Source: Lysobacterales bacterium (GTDB lineage Bacteria > Pseudomonadota > Gammaproteobacteria > Xanthomonadales > SZUA-36). From it: DNA of 11,966 nt. Below are positions 1-7,728 of this stretch, piece after piece (positions within the stretch are counted from its first letter, which is position 1; each line of letters begins with the position of its first letter). The notes under the pieces were generated by a model that saw nothing but the letters and a program-made list of their open reading frames with translations, made no database searches and had not been told where the DNA came from. The stretch is from NCBI GenBank assembly GCA_009692275.1, contig SHZL01000055.1, positions 1 to 11,966 on the forward strand, read 5' to 3'. The position numbers and the translations under genes were made by a program.

Positions 1-1
1 G

Positions 2-961
2 GTTCCCGCCATGCACTGGGAAACAGCAAGCAGCGTTCCCGGGGCTACCATCGAACAAGACTTCAACAATTTCATGCGCGATGCGGAAAAATTCGTTCTA
101 CCGTTGGATACACAAGCAATCATTGCAGCAGCAGCGCGGCTGGATATACCGTGCGTGAAACTGGAACGATCACCGTATGGCGGGCTGGAAGGGGATTTTC
201 GTATTCGCCGTAACGGCCTGCTCAAACTCGGCCATTCCCGCCATCAACACATCCTCGATGGCACCTTGTGTATTGGTCGCAATCCTGAGCTTGTGCCGCT
301 GTTGTTCGATCGGGGAAAACTCTATGACTGCCTGTTGGCACTGGGGCTGCCAGTCCCCGGCCGGGACATGGAGTTCCGTAATCTCATTACCGCCAGGCGG
401 GCGATGCGCGCGGCGGATCGCATTGGTTACCCGGTGGTCCTCAAGCCGGCTAAAAAGTCCCGGGTTGCGGACACTATGGCGCCGAAGGTCTTTGGTCCAC
501 TGAACTCAAGCGCAGAAGTAAAAAGCGCATTCGAGTCCGTGCGCAGTGGCAATCAGAAAGTTGTGGTCGAGCGGTATGTGCCCGGCGCGACTCTGTATTT
601 GCTGCTGGCCAATCACGAGCCCGTCATCGCGCTGCAAGCCGATGGTGCGGAAATCCCGCAGGGTGCAATAGACGCATCTACCTGGGAAATGGCACGGCAG
701 GCTTCGCGCGCCCTGGATACCGGCCTTCTGGTTCTGACCCTGGTCACGCCTGATCCGGGCCGGCCGCTGGCTGCAACCGGGGGGCTGTCGTCAACCTGGA
801 TCCGGCACCCCGGCTGGACCAGTGGCTGGCTGCGGATTCAGCAGCGATGGTGCGCGCTGCCGAAGGCCTGTTGCATTGCCTGTACCCGCCCGGAAATCCT
901 AGCCGGATACCACTGGTCGCCGTCACTGGAACCAATGGCAAAACAACAACTGCAAGGATGA
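2..961 (+). CDS. Cyanophycin-synthetase-like protein, ATP-grasp half (5' partial, frameshifted)
   Basis: Cyanophycin synthetases polymerise Asp and Arg with an ATP-grasp domain followed by a Mur-ligase domain. This frame is the ATP-grasp part. It is open to the first base of the window; the ATG at base 11 sits where CphA proteins already have roughly 150 residues, so the gene probably starts upstream. Counting from that ATG, residues 34-51 (TQAIIAAAA...IPCVKL) and 71-84 (LKLGHSRHQHILDG) match the CphA lead-in. PVVLKPAKK (141-149) is the nucleotide-binding lysine strand and VVVERYVPG (184-192) the next ATP-grasp strand. The glycine-rich loop expected after the lysine is replaced by KSRVADTMAPKVFG, and the segment between the VIAL strand and the end of the domain is about 70 residues shorter than in CphA. 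Family-like sequence ends at ATGG near base 784; the rest, to the stop at 961, is out of frame. One extra G in the 779-784 run would join it to the next entry. Confidence 0.8.
   Translation, partial: VPAMHWETASSVPGATIEQDFNNFMRDAEKFVLPLDTQAIIAAAARLDIPCVKLERSPYGGLEGDFRIRRNGLLKLGHSRHQHILDGTLCIGRNPELVPLLFDRGKLYDCLLALGLPVPGRDMEFRNLITARRAMRAADRIGYPVVLKPAKKSRVADTMAPKVFGPLNSSAEVKSAFESVRSGNQKVVVERYVPGATLYLLLANHEPVIALQADGAEIPQGAIDASTWEMARQASRALDTGLLVLTLVTPDPGRPLAATGGLSSTWIRHPGWTSGWLRIQQRWCALPKACCIACTRPEILAGYHWSPSLEPMAKQQLQG
779..784 (+). other. Frameshift site in a run of six G
   Basis: Upstream family-like sequence is read as ...LAATGG in the frame of base 11. Downstream family-like sequence, GAVVNLDPAP, is in the frame one base back. 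With seven G instead of six the reading becomes ACC GGG GGG GCT GTC GTC AAC, encoding TGGAVVN, which matches the end of a CphA ATP-grasp domain without a gap. This may be a genuine deletion or a homopolymer sequencing error. Confidence 0.85.
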
Positions 962-2115
962 TTTCACGCATCACGCGGGCGGCTGGTTTCGCGCCGGGCC
1001 TGGCCAGCACCAGTGGGGTATTCATCAATGATCAGCTGGTTCAAAAAGGCGACTTATCCGGCCTGGCCGGCCACCTCATGCTATCGGAATCACGGGACAT
1101 CAACCTGGCGGTGCTCGAAACTGCACGGGGTGCTCTGGCCCACAGCGGCTTCATGTTTGACTGGTGTGATGTGGGCATTTGTCTGAACGTGACAGCCGAT
1201 CACCTGGGAGAATACGGTGTTCACACCCTGCAGCAAATGGCGGAAATCAAACGCAGCATCCTGCAGCGCGCGCGGCGGGCAGTTGTGTTGAATGCGGATT
1301 ACGCTACCTGCCGTGACATGCTGCCGTTTGCGCCGGGTATCCCGCTCTACCTCGTTGCGCTTGAATCGGGCGTCGAGTCGCTACGGGAACTGGCCGCAGA
1401 CCATGGCGCAGATAGCACCTGGTATTGTGTCGTTGAAGCGCAAAACGGGCATGAGTGGATCGTGTTGTACGAGCCAGCGGGGAAGCGCCTGCCCTTGATT
1501 GCTGTGGCCGGCATTCCAGCCACAATGGATGGAGCGGCCAGGTTCAACGTGAGTAATGCGCAGCATGCGCTATGTGCCTGCCTTGCGCTGGGTGTTGATC
1601 TCACCGTGATGCGCACGGTTCTGGGCAGCTTCAGCAACAGCCATGAGGACAACCCCGGGCGCTTGAACATTTACCGCGGATTTCCCTTCACCGTCATCAT
1701 GGACTATGCGCACAACCCGGATGGGATGGTGAAGCTGGGCGAATTTATCCGCCACATGGATATACCCGGCAGAAAAATAGTGCTGTATGCCGCCACCGGA
1801 AACCGTTCGGATGAATTTGTTTATGATCACGCGCGCAGTGCAATACCCTACTTCGACCACTTCGTATGCCGCAGTTATCCGGGAAAACGCGGAGACGAGA
1901 GGCCACAGACCCGCACCATGATGAAGGCGGCTTTGCTTGAAGCCGGAGTTCCGGAAGACCGGATAACGGTGGTGGATGTGGCCACAGATGGGGCCTTCCA
2001 AACCATGAGCCTGGCCCGCAGCGGGGATCTGGTGGTCATAACCCCGGGAGATGCGGAAATGGACACCATGTGGCAAACCATCCAATCGTTCCAGCCCCTG
2101 TTTGCAGCTGGGTAG
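847..2115 (+). CDS. Cyanophycin-synthetase-like protein, Mur-ligase half (continuation after frameshift)
   Basis: This is the C-terminal Mur-ligase half of the gene that begins in the previous entry. The frame is open from 754, and real homology starts near 784 (GAVVNLDPAPRLDQW), before the ATG at 847, so that ATG is probably not a true start. Counting from it, residues 22-35 carry the P-loop (PLVAVTGTNGKTTT, lysine 32). The CphA-type motifs LETARG, CDVGICLNVTADHLG, VVLNAD, NPGRLN and VIMDYAHNPDGM follow in order, so the ATP-dependent ligase core looks complete. In CphA this half adds arginine to the aspartate side chain. With the weak ATP-grasp half, the protein may be the accessory CphA' type that occurs beside a full CphA in some proteobacteria; a partner would lie outside the window. 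The stop is 50 bases before ppk1, on the same strand. Confidence 0.8.
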   Translation: MVRAAEGLLHCLYPPGNPSRIPLVAVTGTNGKTTTARMISRITRAAGFAPGLASTSGVFINDQLVQKGDLSGLAGHLMLSESRDINLAVLETARGALAHSGFMFDWCDVGICLNVTADHLGEYGVHTLQQMAEIKRSILQRARRAVVLNADYATCRDMLPFAPGIPLYLVALESGVESLRELAADHGADSTWYCVVEAQNGHEWIVLYEPAGKRLPLIAVAGIPATMDGAARFNVSNAQHALCACLALGVDLTVMRTVLGSFSNSHEDNPGRLNIYRGFPFTVIMDYAHNPDGMVKLGEFIRHMDIPGRKIVLYAATGNRSDEFVYDHARSAIPYFDHFVCRSYPGKRGDERPQTRTMMKAALLEAGVPEDRITVVDVATDGAFQTMSLARSGDLVVITPGDAEMDTMWQTIQSFQPLFAAG

Positions 2116-2130
2116 TGCGATATGGGACTT

Positions 2131-2159
2131 TTAGAATTGGGCCTTAATCGTTATATACT
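2131..2159 (+). promoter_or_regulatory. Candidate sigma70-type promoter of ppk1
   Basis: A good -10 element, TATACT (2154-2159), lies 17 bases after a weak -35, TTAGAA (2131-2136). Transcription would start about 7 bases after the -10, at or next to the A of the ppk1 ATG at 2166. No other candidate was noticed in the 50-base gap. Confidence 0.45.
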
Positions 2160-2165
2160 GAAACC

Positions 2166-4343
2166 ATGACAGCGAAAGTAACATCCATTTTTGCCCGGAC
2201 TCCGTCTGCCGGGCCCGCAGAATCCGTGACCCAAAAGGCCGAGGCCCCCAAAGCCATGACCTCGAAAGCCGTGGCCATCAGTGATCTGAGTGACCCATCG
2301 CTCTATGTTAACCCCGAGCTGGCACAACTGAAGTTCATCGAGCGTGTTTTGGGACAGGCTGTGGATGAACAGGTGCCTTTGCTCGAACGCTTGCGCTTCC
2401 TGTGCATAACCAGCTTGCTGGTGGATGAATTTTTTGAAGTACGGGTGGCATCGTTGAAGCAACTCATATTGCACGGCGCAGCCAAGCCCGGCGCTGACGG
2501 CCTGTCTGCGCCCAAAACTCTGAGTGCCATTCGGCAAAACGTTTTGCGCCTGGTACGCGAGCAGTACCGGGTGTTGCACGAAGTGCTCACACCGCAACTG
2601 GAAGCCGAGCAGATCCGTTTCCTGCTGCCGCAGGACTGGACCGGGCGGCAGCGCGCGTGGCTGCGGCGTTACTTTAAAAATGAACTGATGCCGGTATTGA
2701 GTCCGCTCGGGCTGGACACAGTTCATCCCTTCCCGCGAATCCTGACCAAGAGCCTGACCTGCGCGGTGGAATTGCGTGGCCGCGATGCCTTCGGCCGCGA
2801 AGCCAGCATGGCTTTGATCAGGGCGCCGCGTTCGCTGCCGCGGGTCATTCTCATCCCGCGGTCCTATTCCCGGGGACCGCATGATTTTGTGCTGTTGGGC
2901 TCAGTGCTGAGCGCTTTTACCGCCGATCTGTTTCCTGGAATGGAAATTCTTGGTATCCACCAGTTTCGGGTAACACGCAACTCGGAGCTACTGATAGACG
3001 AGGAGGAAATCGAGAATCTCGCCAGCGCCATCAAGGGAGAATTGATGGAAAGGGGCTTTGCCGCCGCAGTCCGGTTGGAGACCAACTCAAGCTGCCCCCC
3101 GGCACTGGAAAAACTCCTGGCTGCCAAATTCGACCTGCAGCCGGATGACCTTTACCAATACGAGGGTCCGGTCAACCTAAACCGTCTGTCAGAGGCGATC
3201 AAACTGATCGACCGTCCCGATCTGAAATACCCGGTGTTCAAACCTGTGGTGAAGAGTTCCCTTGCCGGTCAACCGGATTATTTCGGTATTTTGCGGCGGC
3301 GTGATGTGTTACTGCATCACCCCTATGAAAGCTTCAACACCGTGCTTGAGCTGTTGCGCCAGGCCAGTCGCGACCCCAACGTACTCGCGATCAACCAGAC
3401 CCTGTATCGCACCGGGGCCGATTCCCAGATTGTTAACCTGTTGATCGATGCAGCGCGCAATGGCAAGGACGTCACTGTAGTTGTGGAATTACGCGCCCGT
3501 TTTGATGAGGAGGCTAATATCAGCCTGGCTACACGCCTGCAAAGCGCGGGGGTGCAAGTGGTCTATGGTGTAGTGGGGCGCAAGACGCACGCCAAGATGC
3601 TGCTGATCGTGCGGCGGGAACGCAGGCGGATGCGCAGGTACGTGCACCTCGGGACCGGAAACTATCATTCGGGCACTGCGGCCCTGTATACCGATATTGG
3701 CTTCCTGACCTCTGACCGCCAGATAGTCGAAGATGTACACCTCGTGTTCAAACAGTTCTCCGGCCTGGCGAAGTTGAATAACCTCAAACGCCTGTTGCAC
3801 TCGCCCTTTACCCTGCACAAACAGCTGATTGCCAAGATCCGCCGCGAACGAAAGAACGCAAAAGCCGGCAAACCCTGCGGGATCAGCATCAAGGTCAATG
3901 CCCTTACGGAACCAAAAATAATCCAGGCTTTGTACTCCGCTTCACAGGCCGGGGTTCCCATCCGTTTGCTGGTGCGTGGCATGTGTTGCTTGCGGCCGGG
4001 GTTGAAAGGTGCTTCCGAAACGATTCGAGTTCGTTCCGTGGTCGGACGATTCCTGGAACACGCGAGGGTATTTCATTTCGTCAACGGGGGCGACAAGGAG
4101 ATCTGGTGCTCCAGTGCGGACTGGATGGGACGCAACCTGCTGGAGCGCGTCGAGGTGGCTTTCCCAATCGACAACAAGCTGCTGCAGGCTCGCATCATTG
4201 AGGAATGTTTCACCATTCCCTGGCAGGATGACATGGCAGGCTGGGACATGCAGCCTGATGGCAGTTACCTCGCCAGCAAGACAGAGGATGCAAGCAAGCT
4301 CAAGCACCCGCAAAGGAAACTGTTAAAAGTTATCCGGCCCTGA
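2166..4343 (+). CDS. ppk1: Polyphosphate kinase 1
   Basis: PPK1 reversibly transfers the terminal phosphate of ATP to long-chain polyphosphate, usually at the inner membrane. The 725-residue product is full length for the family. Residues 1-40 are a variable, Ala/Pro-rich tail; SLYVNPELAQLKFIERVL then begins the N-terminal domain, and DEFFEVRVASLKQ, HPFPRILTKSL and ELRARFDEEANI follow as in Pseudomonas PPK1. The two catalytic phospholipase-D-like histidines are present: H475 in GRKTHAKMLLI and H632 in GRFLEHARVFHF. HLGTGNYHSGTAALYTD and RGMCCLRPG are also typical. The ATG at 2166 has no Shine-Dalgarno sequence and falls at the predicted transcription start, so translation may be leaderless. 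An in-frame ATG at 2256, with a weak GAGG upstream, is the alternative and would lose only the variable tail. The gene ends 14 bases from the convergent htpX stop. Confidence 0.97.
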   Translation: MTAKVTSIFARTPSAGPAESVTQKAEAPKAMTSKAVAISDLSDPSLYVNPELAQLKFIERVLGQAVDEQVPLLERLRFLCITSLLVDEFFEVRVASLKQLILHGAAKPGADGLSAPKTLSAIRQNVLRLVREQYRVLHEVLTPQLEAEQIRFLLPQDWTGRQRAWLRRYFKNELMPVLSPLGLDTVHPFPRILTKSLTCAVELRGRDAFGREASMALIRAPRSLPRVILIPRSYSRGPHDFVLLGSVLSAFTADLFPGMEILGIHQFRVTRNSELLIDEEEIENLASAIKGELMERGFAAAVRLETNSSCPPALEKLLAAKFDLQPDDLYQYEGPVNLNRLSEAIKLIDRPDLKYPVFKPVVKSSLAGQPDYFGILRRRDVLLHHPYESFNTVLELLRQASRDPNVLAINQTLYRTGADSQIVNLLIDAARNGKDVTVVVELRARFDEEANISLATRLQSAGVQVVYGVVGRKTHAKMLLIVRRERRRMRRYVHLGTGNYHSGTAALYTDIGFLTSDRQIVEDVHLVFKQFSGLAKLNNLKRLLHSPFTLHKQLIAKIRRERKNAKAGKPCGISIKVNALTEPKIIQALYSASQAGVPIRLLVRGMCCLRPGLKGASETIRVRSVVGRFLEHARVFHFVNGGDKEIWCSSADWMGRNLLERVEVAFPIDNKLLQARIIEECFTIPWQDDMAGWDMQPDGSYLASKTEDASKLKHPQRKLLKVIRP

Positions 4344-4347
4344 TCAC

Positions 4348-4372
4348 CAGGCCGGTCTCAATCCTGGGCCTG
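4348..4372. terminator. Weak inverted repeat between convergent ppk1 and htpX
   Basis: CAGGCC (4348-4353) and GGCCTG (4367-4372) can pair around a 13-base loop at the junction of two convergent genes. There is no T run on either side and the repeat runs into the htpX coding end, so a role as a bidirectional terminator is only a suggestion. Confidence 0.25.
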
Positions 4373-5242
4373 CAACGCAGCAATCCGCTGCTCCAGTGGC
4401 GGATGGCTCATGAACAGCTTTTTCAGGCCATCACCCACGCCGCCGGAAATTCCAAAAGCAGCCAGCTGTCCCGGTAAATCACGGGGTTGCTGTGAGCGCT
4501 GCAAGGCCTGTAATGCGCCTATCATCTTGAATCGTCCCGCCAGGCTGGCCCCGCCCGCATCCGCGCGGAACTCCCGCCGACGGGAAAACCACATGACGAT
4601 CATCGAGGCGAAAATGGAAAGGCAGATCTGCGCCACGATGGAGGTGATGTAATACGCCGGGCCGTAGCCTCTTTCTGTCTTGAACACCACGCGGTCGACG
4701 ACATGGCCAATCACGCGCGCGAGGAATATTACGAAGGTGTTCACCACTCCCTGCATCAGGGCCATGGTGACCATGTCACCGTTGGCCACATGGGAGATCT
4801 CGTGGCCGAGCACGGCCTCCACTTCCTCGGTCTTCATACTTTGCAACAACCCGGTACTCACTGCCACCAGGGCAGCATTACGCCGCATGCCCGTGGCAAA
4901 GGCGTTTGGTTCGGGCGACTGGAATATGCCAACTTCCGGCATGCTGATACCGGCCTGCTCTGCCTGGCGTTTGACGGTGTCGAACAGCCATTTTTCAGAA
5001 TTGTTCGAGGGTTGAACAATGACGTGGACTCCCATGGCGCGCTTGGCCATGAACTTCGACATGGCCAGCGAAATAAACGAGCCACTGAAACCAATCACCG
5101 CCGCCATGACCAGCAATGACTGCAGATTCAGGTCAACGCCGTTTTTCGCCAGCGTGCCTTCGATACCGAGCAACTGGAAAACGATACTGACCAGCACCAG
5201 CACGGCGACATTGGTAGCAAGGAACAAGAAAATGCGCATCAT
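4358..5242 (-). CDS. htpX: Membrane zinc metalloprotease HtpX (M48)
   Basis: HtpX is an inner-membrane, cytoplasm-facing zinc protease that helps FtsH clear misfolded membrane proteins. The 294-residue product is the usual length. Two N-terminal membrane segments (about residues 3-27 and 42-62) precede the catalytic domain. EPNAFATGMRRNAALVAVSTGLL is the family signature; GHEISHV gives zinc ligands H147 and H151 and catalytic E148, and REFRADAGGA gives the third ligand, E224. Two further hydrophobic stretches lie between them (about 160-182 and 198-218). The C-terminal SHPPLEQRIAAL is typical. The first of two adjacent ATGs is preceded by GGGAG about 9 bases upstream. It lies 66 bases downstream of ctaA on the same strand and may be co-transcribed with it. 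No heat-shock-type promoter was recognised in that gap. Confidence 0.96.
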   Translation of the reverse strand: MMRIFLFLATNVAVLVLVSIVFQLLGIEGTLAKNGVDLNLQSLLVMAAVIGFSGSFISLAMSKFMAKRAMGVHVIVQPSNNSEKWLFDTVKRQAEQAGISMPEVGIFQSPEPNAFATGMRRNAALVAVSTGLLQSMKTEEVEAVLGHEISHVANGDMVTMALMQGVVNTFVIFLARVIGHVVDRVVFKTERGYGPAYYITSIVAQICLSIFASMIVMWFSRRREFRADAGGASLAGRFKMIGALQALQRSQQPRDLPGQLAAFGISGGVGDGLKKLFMSHPPLEQRIAALQAQD

Positions 5243-5308
5243 TGACGGAGTCTCCCAAGGATTTGTGTTGGAAATGGTTGGCGGTTCATAGATTGAGTGT
5301 CCCTGGGT

Positions 5309-6418
5309 TTATCCGGCAGGCGCGCTGGTATTGAGCGCCAGCAGCCTGACCAGGCAGAGCAACAACAGGCCTGCCAGCCAGTTGTGCGCAATCGCCAGAG
5401 CCATGGGCAGGCCCGACAGCACGGAGCTCACTCCCACTGAGAGCTCCAACAGCACGAGCAGCACAATCGCCGCCCCTGTGCGACGTTGTGCGCCTGCACT
5501 GCGCAAGGCCAGCACTCCCGCCAATAACACCAGGCTGCCGGCAAGCACTGCACCGAGGCGGTGGGCCTTGGCAATGGCCAGTCGTTCCGCGCCCCCAATC
5601 GCGTGGCCTGAAGGTGTCACCTCGTGGGTGCGGGACAGATTGAGTGCGGTGGCGATTTCCGGTCCCGGCCAGTAGCTTCCCTGGCAATCCGGCAACGTGG
5701 CGCAGGCGGTAGCGGCAAAATTGGCGCTGGTCAGTCCGCCGAGAAGGATCTGCACGGCCAGAAGCATCAGCGCAAAGCCAGCCAGGACAGCAGATGCCCG
5801 GGTAGAAAACGGATGGGCAGAAGACAACTGGGTGGTAGATGCGTGCGGAAGGATGCCTGCAGCGGCAACCGTGCCGTGCCTTGGCCATCGTTCATCATCT
5901 CGCTCCCGCCAGGGATCGGAAATGGGCAAGCTGGCAGAAGCGGCAGGGGAGGGCTGAAACCACAGCCAGCCCAGCAGTCCCAGCATAGTGAAACCACCGG
6001 CAAGGTTGCCCATGACCACGGCGGGGTCGTGCAGATGTCCGGATCGAATGCCCAGCACGGCCAGCCAGACGGTCAGGGCCAGCAAGGCCAGCGAAACCAA
6101 CCGGCGCCGCTTCAAGCGCATGGATGCCAGGGTGAGAATCAACACCAGCAAGCCGAGCACGCTGGCCACCAGGCGGTGCAGGGGGGTGGCCCATGCCAGT
6201 GGTTGGCTGGACTGCTCCACCAGCTGCCGGTAGGCATTCTCGCCCGTGGCTCGGAGTTTCTCCTGCGCTGTTACGGTCGTTTCCGGAGCGGCACCAATGC
6301 GGCCATAACACTGCGGCCAGTCCGCACAGCCGATGCCCGAATGCGCGAGGCGCAGATAGGCACTTAACGAAACCAGCAAGACCACCAGGATCAGCGTGAT
6401 ACCCGTCAGTGTTTTCAA
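5309..6418 (-). CDS. ctaA: Heme A synthase, CtaA/COX15 family
   Basis: This membrane enzyme oxidises the C8 methyl of heme O to a formyl group, making heme A for aa3-type oxidases. The 369 residues show the duplicated four-helix architecture. The N-half has the signature LRLAHSGIGCADWPQCYG (residues 22-39, with C31 and C37), HR at 81-82 and GHLHDP at 127-132. The C-half has LLGGLTSANFAATACATLPDC, then KAHRLGAVL and a late AHNW, which supply the expected heme-ligand histidines. A polar linker (about 155-195) separates the halves. The start chosen is TTG at 6418, with GGAG 8 bases upstream; no ATG is available nearby. The frame stays open for 39 more codons upstream into the decayed repeat copy. 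The enzyme fits the oxidase subunit encoded upstream on the same strand, but heme A is not used by true cbb3 oxidases, so their functional link is unproven. Confidence 0.93.
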   Translation of the reverse strand: MKTLTGITLILVVLLVSLSAYLRLAHSGIGCADWPQCYGRIGAAPETTVTAQEKLRATGENAYRQLVEQSSQPLAWATPLHRLVASVLGLLVLILTLASMRLKRRRLVSLALLALTVWLAVLGIRSGHLHDPAVVMGNLAGGFTMLGLLGWLWFQPSPAASASLPISDPWRERDDERWPRHGTVAAAGILPHASTTQLSSAHPFSTRASAVLAGFALMLLAVQILLGGLTSANFAATACATLPDCQGSYWPGPEIATALNLSRTHEVTPSGHAIGGAERLAIAKAHRLGAVLAGSLVLLAGVLALRSAGAQRRTGAAIVLLVLLELSVGVSSVLSGLPMALAIAHNWLAGLLLLCLVRLLALNTSAPAG

Positions 6419-6547
6419 GTGTTTGTACTCCGGGTTAGTGGCAGTGATTTTTTTCCATTCTACGCGGTCCAGCCCATTGTTAAAGCCCCATACGCGGTCG
6501 GCGTCCCACTGGAACTGGCAAGCGTTGGCGGACCACTACTCAGCCGG
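6419..6547 (-). pseudogene. Remnant of the small membrane-protein gene upstream of ctaA
   Basis: Read on the minus strand, this stretch encodes WSANACQFQWDADRVWGF and NNGLDRVEWKKI, closely matching the C-terminal part of the small membrane protein at 8814-9145. The residue before the first W is a TAG stop (6536-6538) where the other copy has TAC (Tyr). No N-terminal half is present. From the TAG the frame runs without a stop into ctaA. It is either a decayed paralogue or the product of a partial duplication linked to the insertion of the genes between the copies. Confidence 0.6.
6446..6547. repeat. 102-bp direct repeat, inner copy
   Basis: It begins GATTTTTTTCCATTCTACGC and aligns without gaps to 8874-8975, with 13 mismatches counted by eye (about 87% identity). 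The two copies are in the same orientation and bracket the ATP-grasp/metallopeptidase pair. Similarity stops at both ends: beyond this copy lies the ctaA leader on one side and unrelated sequence on the other. Confidence 0.9.
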
Positions 6548-6549
6548 CG

Positions 6550-6705
6550 CAACGGGTAATGGATTTGCCAAGGCCTATCTCGAATCGCCTTACGGCACTA
6601 TCCTGGTGGGCGTTTACGAGTGTCCGGAGGGCAAACAGATCAAGGTGCTCACGGATATCGACCCGGCCCGAATTCCGAAAAGCACCGTTTACAGTTCCTG
6701 TCCGC
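6550..6705 (+). pseudogene. Possible coding fragment, truncated at the ATP-grasp gene
   Basis: No intact gene lies between ctaA and the ATP-grasp gene. On the + strand, one frame here reads like protein (FAKAYLESPYGTIL, VGVYECPEGKQIKVL, TDIDPARIPKS), with mostly G or C at third codon positions. It has no recognisable start and loses sense where the antisense ATP-grasp gene begins. I do not recognise the family. It could be the 3' remnant of a gene cut by the insertion, or chance. Confidence 0.3.
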
Positions 6706-7728
6706 CTAATCGATCCCCATACGGTTCGGTTGCCACTCGAGACCGAGCGCCATGATGCGCTCGAGCAGGTCGGAATAGCTCGTCATCGAGCGGAGCGCCG
6801 ACTGCGCGAAGTCCTCCGCCTTCGCGAGCTGCGGATTCGGGTTCGCCTCGATCACGTAGGGGTTTCCGGTCTCGTCCATGCGGAAGTCGAAGCGCGCATA
6901 ACCGGACAGCTCGAGTGCCCGGAATGCGCGCGTCGCGAGGTGCTTGATCTTGACTGCGACCTCGTTTTCAAGCTTCGCTTCTGCTGTGTGGATGCCGTGT
7001 TTCTTCTGGTAGGCGACGTTCCACTTCACGCGCTCCGTCGCGATGTGCCAGTTGTCCGCTGGCATGTCCGCGAACGACATCTCCCAGACGGGAAAGACGC
7101 GGAGGCGATGGTTTCCGAGAACACCTACGTACAACTCCCGTCCTTTCACGAACTGTTCCACGATGGCGGGTGTGAAGAGCGTATCGTGGATGAACTTGAC
7201 CCTTTTCTCGAGCTGCTCCTGGTTTGCCACCACGGACGCCTGCGAGATGCCGGCGGACGACTCGTAAGTGAGCGACTTCACGATGAGCGGAAAGCTCAAC
7301 CACTTGGGCCGCACCGGCTTCGTGCGCAGCGGGATCACCTTGAAGGCAGGTGAGGGGATGCGATGATACGCGAGCAGCTTGCGCGCGAGCGCCTTGTCGC
7401 GCGCGAGGGTCAGGCCGCGTGGATTGCAGCCGGTGTAGGGGACTTTGAGAAGCTCCAGGTAGCTCACCACGTTCTGATCGAAAACGCCGATGTTGTCGAA
7501 CGCCTCGAGCAGGTTGAACACGATGGTGGGTTTGAACTCCTCGATCGACGAGCGGATGGGCGTGAGGTCATCGTGAACGCTGATCACCAGTAGCGCGTGG
7601 CCGCGCTCGCGGAGCGTCGTGACCACGTCCCACTCCATGCGCCAGGCGGGCTCCACCTCGGCGGTGGTAATCCCCTCCCTGGGCACCAGGTCTTTGTGCA
7701 CGAGCAGCAGCACGCGTTGCTTCTTCAT
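6706..7728 (-). CDS. ATP-grasp enzyme related to D-alanine-D-alanine ligase
   Basis: ATP-grasp ligases activate a carboxylate as acyl-phosphate and join it to an amine. The 340 residues follow the Ddl order: an N-terminal Rossmann-like region (KKQRVLLLVHKD), VPYTGCNPRGLTLARDK (97-112), FPLIVKSL with the ATP lysine K151, the flexible loop YESSAGIS, IVEQFVKGRELYVGVL (189-204), and YARFDFRMDETGNPYVIEANPNP (277-299) with metal-binding D281, E294 and N296. The ANPNP ending differs from the EVNTxPG of cell-wall Ddl enzymes, and no peptidoglycan genes are nearby, so D-Ala-D-Ala is an unlikely product; the substrate is unknown. The start ATG shares its A with the TAA of the metallopeptidase gene, indicating translational coupling. 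Glutamate is almost always GAG in the parts I read, unlike ppk1 and the cphA-like gene, which hints at foreign origin. Confidence 0.85.
   Translation of the reverse strand: MKKQRVLLLVHKDLVPREGITTAEVEPAWRMEWDVVTTLRERGHALLVISVHDDLTPIRSSIEEFKPTIVFNLLEAFDNIGVFDQNVVSYLELLKVPYTGCNPRGLTLARDKALARKLLAYHRIPSPAFKVIPLRTKPVRPKWLSFPLIVKSLTYESSAGISQASVVANQEQLEKRVKFIHDTLFTPAIVEQFVKGRELYVGVLGNHRLRVFPVWEMSFADMPADNWHIATERVKWNVAYQKKHGIHTAEAKLENEVAVKIKHLATRAFRALELSGYARFDFRMDETGNPYVIEANPNPQLAKAEDFAQSALRSMTSYSDLLERIMALGLEWQPNRMGID

Noticed and set aside
779..787. Programmed -1 ribosomal frameshift in the cphA-like gene
   Set aside because: The G run allows full re-pairing only in the A site, there is no obvious downstream stimulatory structure, and I know of no family precedent; an indel is simpler.
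2151..2882. Long minus-strand open frame opposite ppk1 (243 codons)
   Set aside because: It is antisense to a clearly conserved enzyme, has low-complexity composition and no family motifs; long antisense frames are expected at this GC content.
5243..5308. Sigma32 heat-shock promoter for htpX
   Set aside because: No CTTGAA or CCCCAT-like pair at suitable spacing was found in the 66-base gap.
6559..7353. Plus-strand open frame (264 codons) opposite the ATP-grasp gene
   Set aside because: It is antisense to a gene with intact catalytic motifs, and its composition (rich in R, L, V, H and D) reflects the complement of GC-rich codons.
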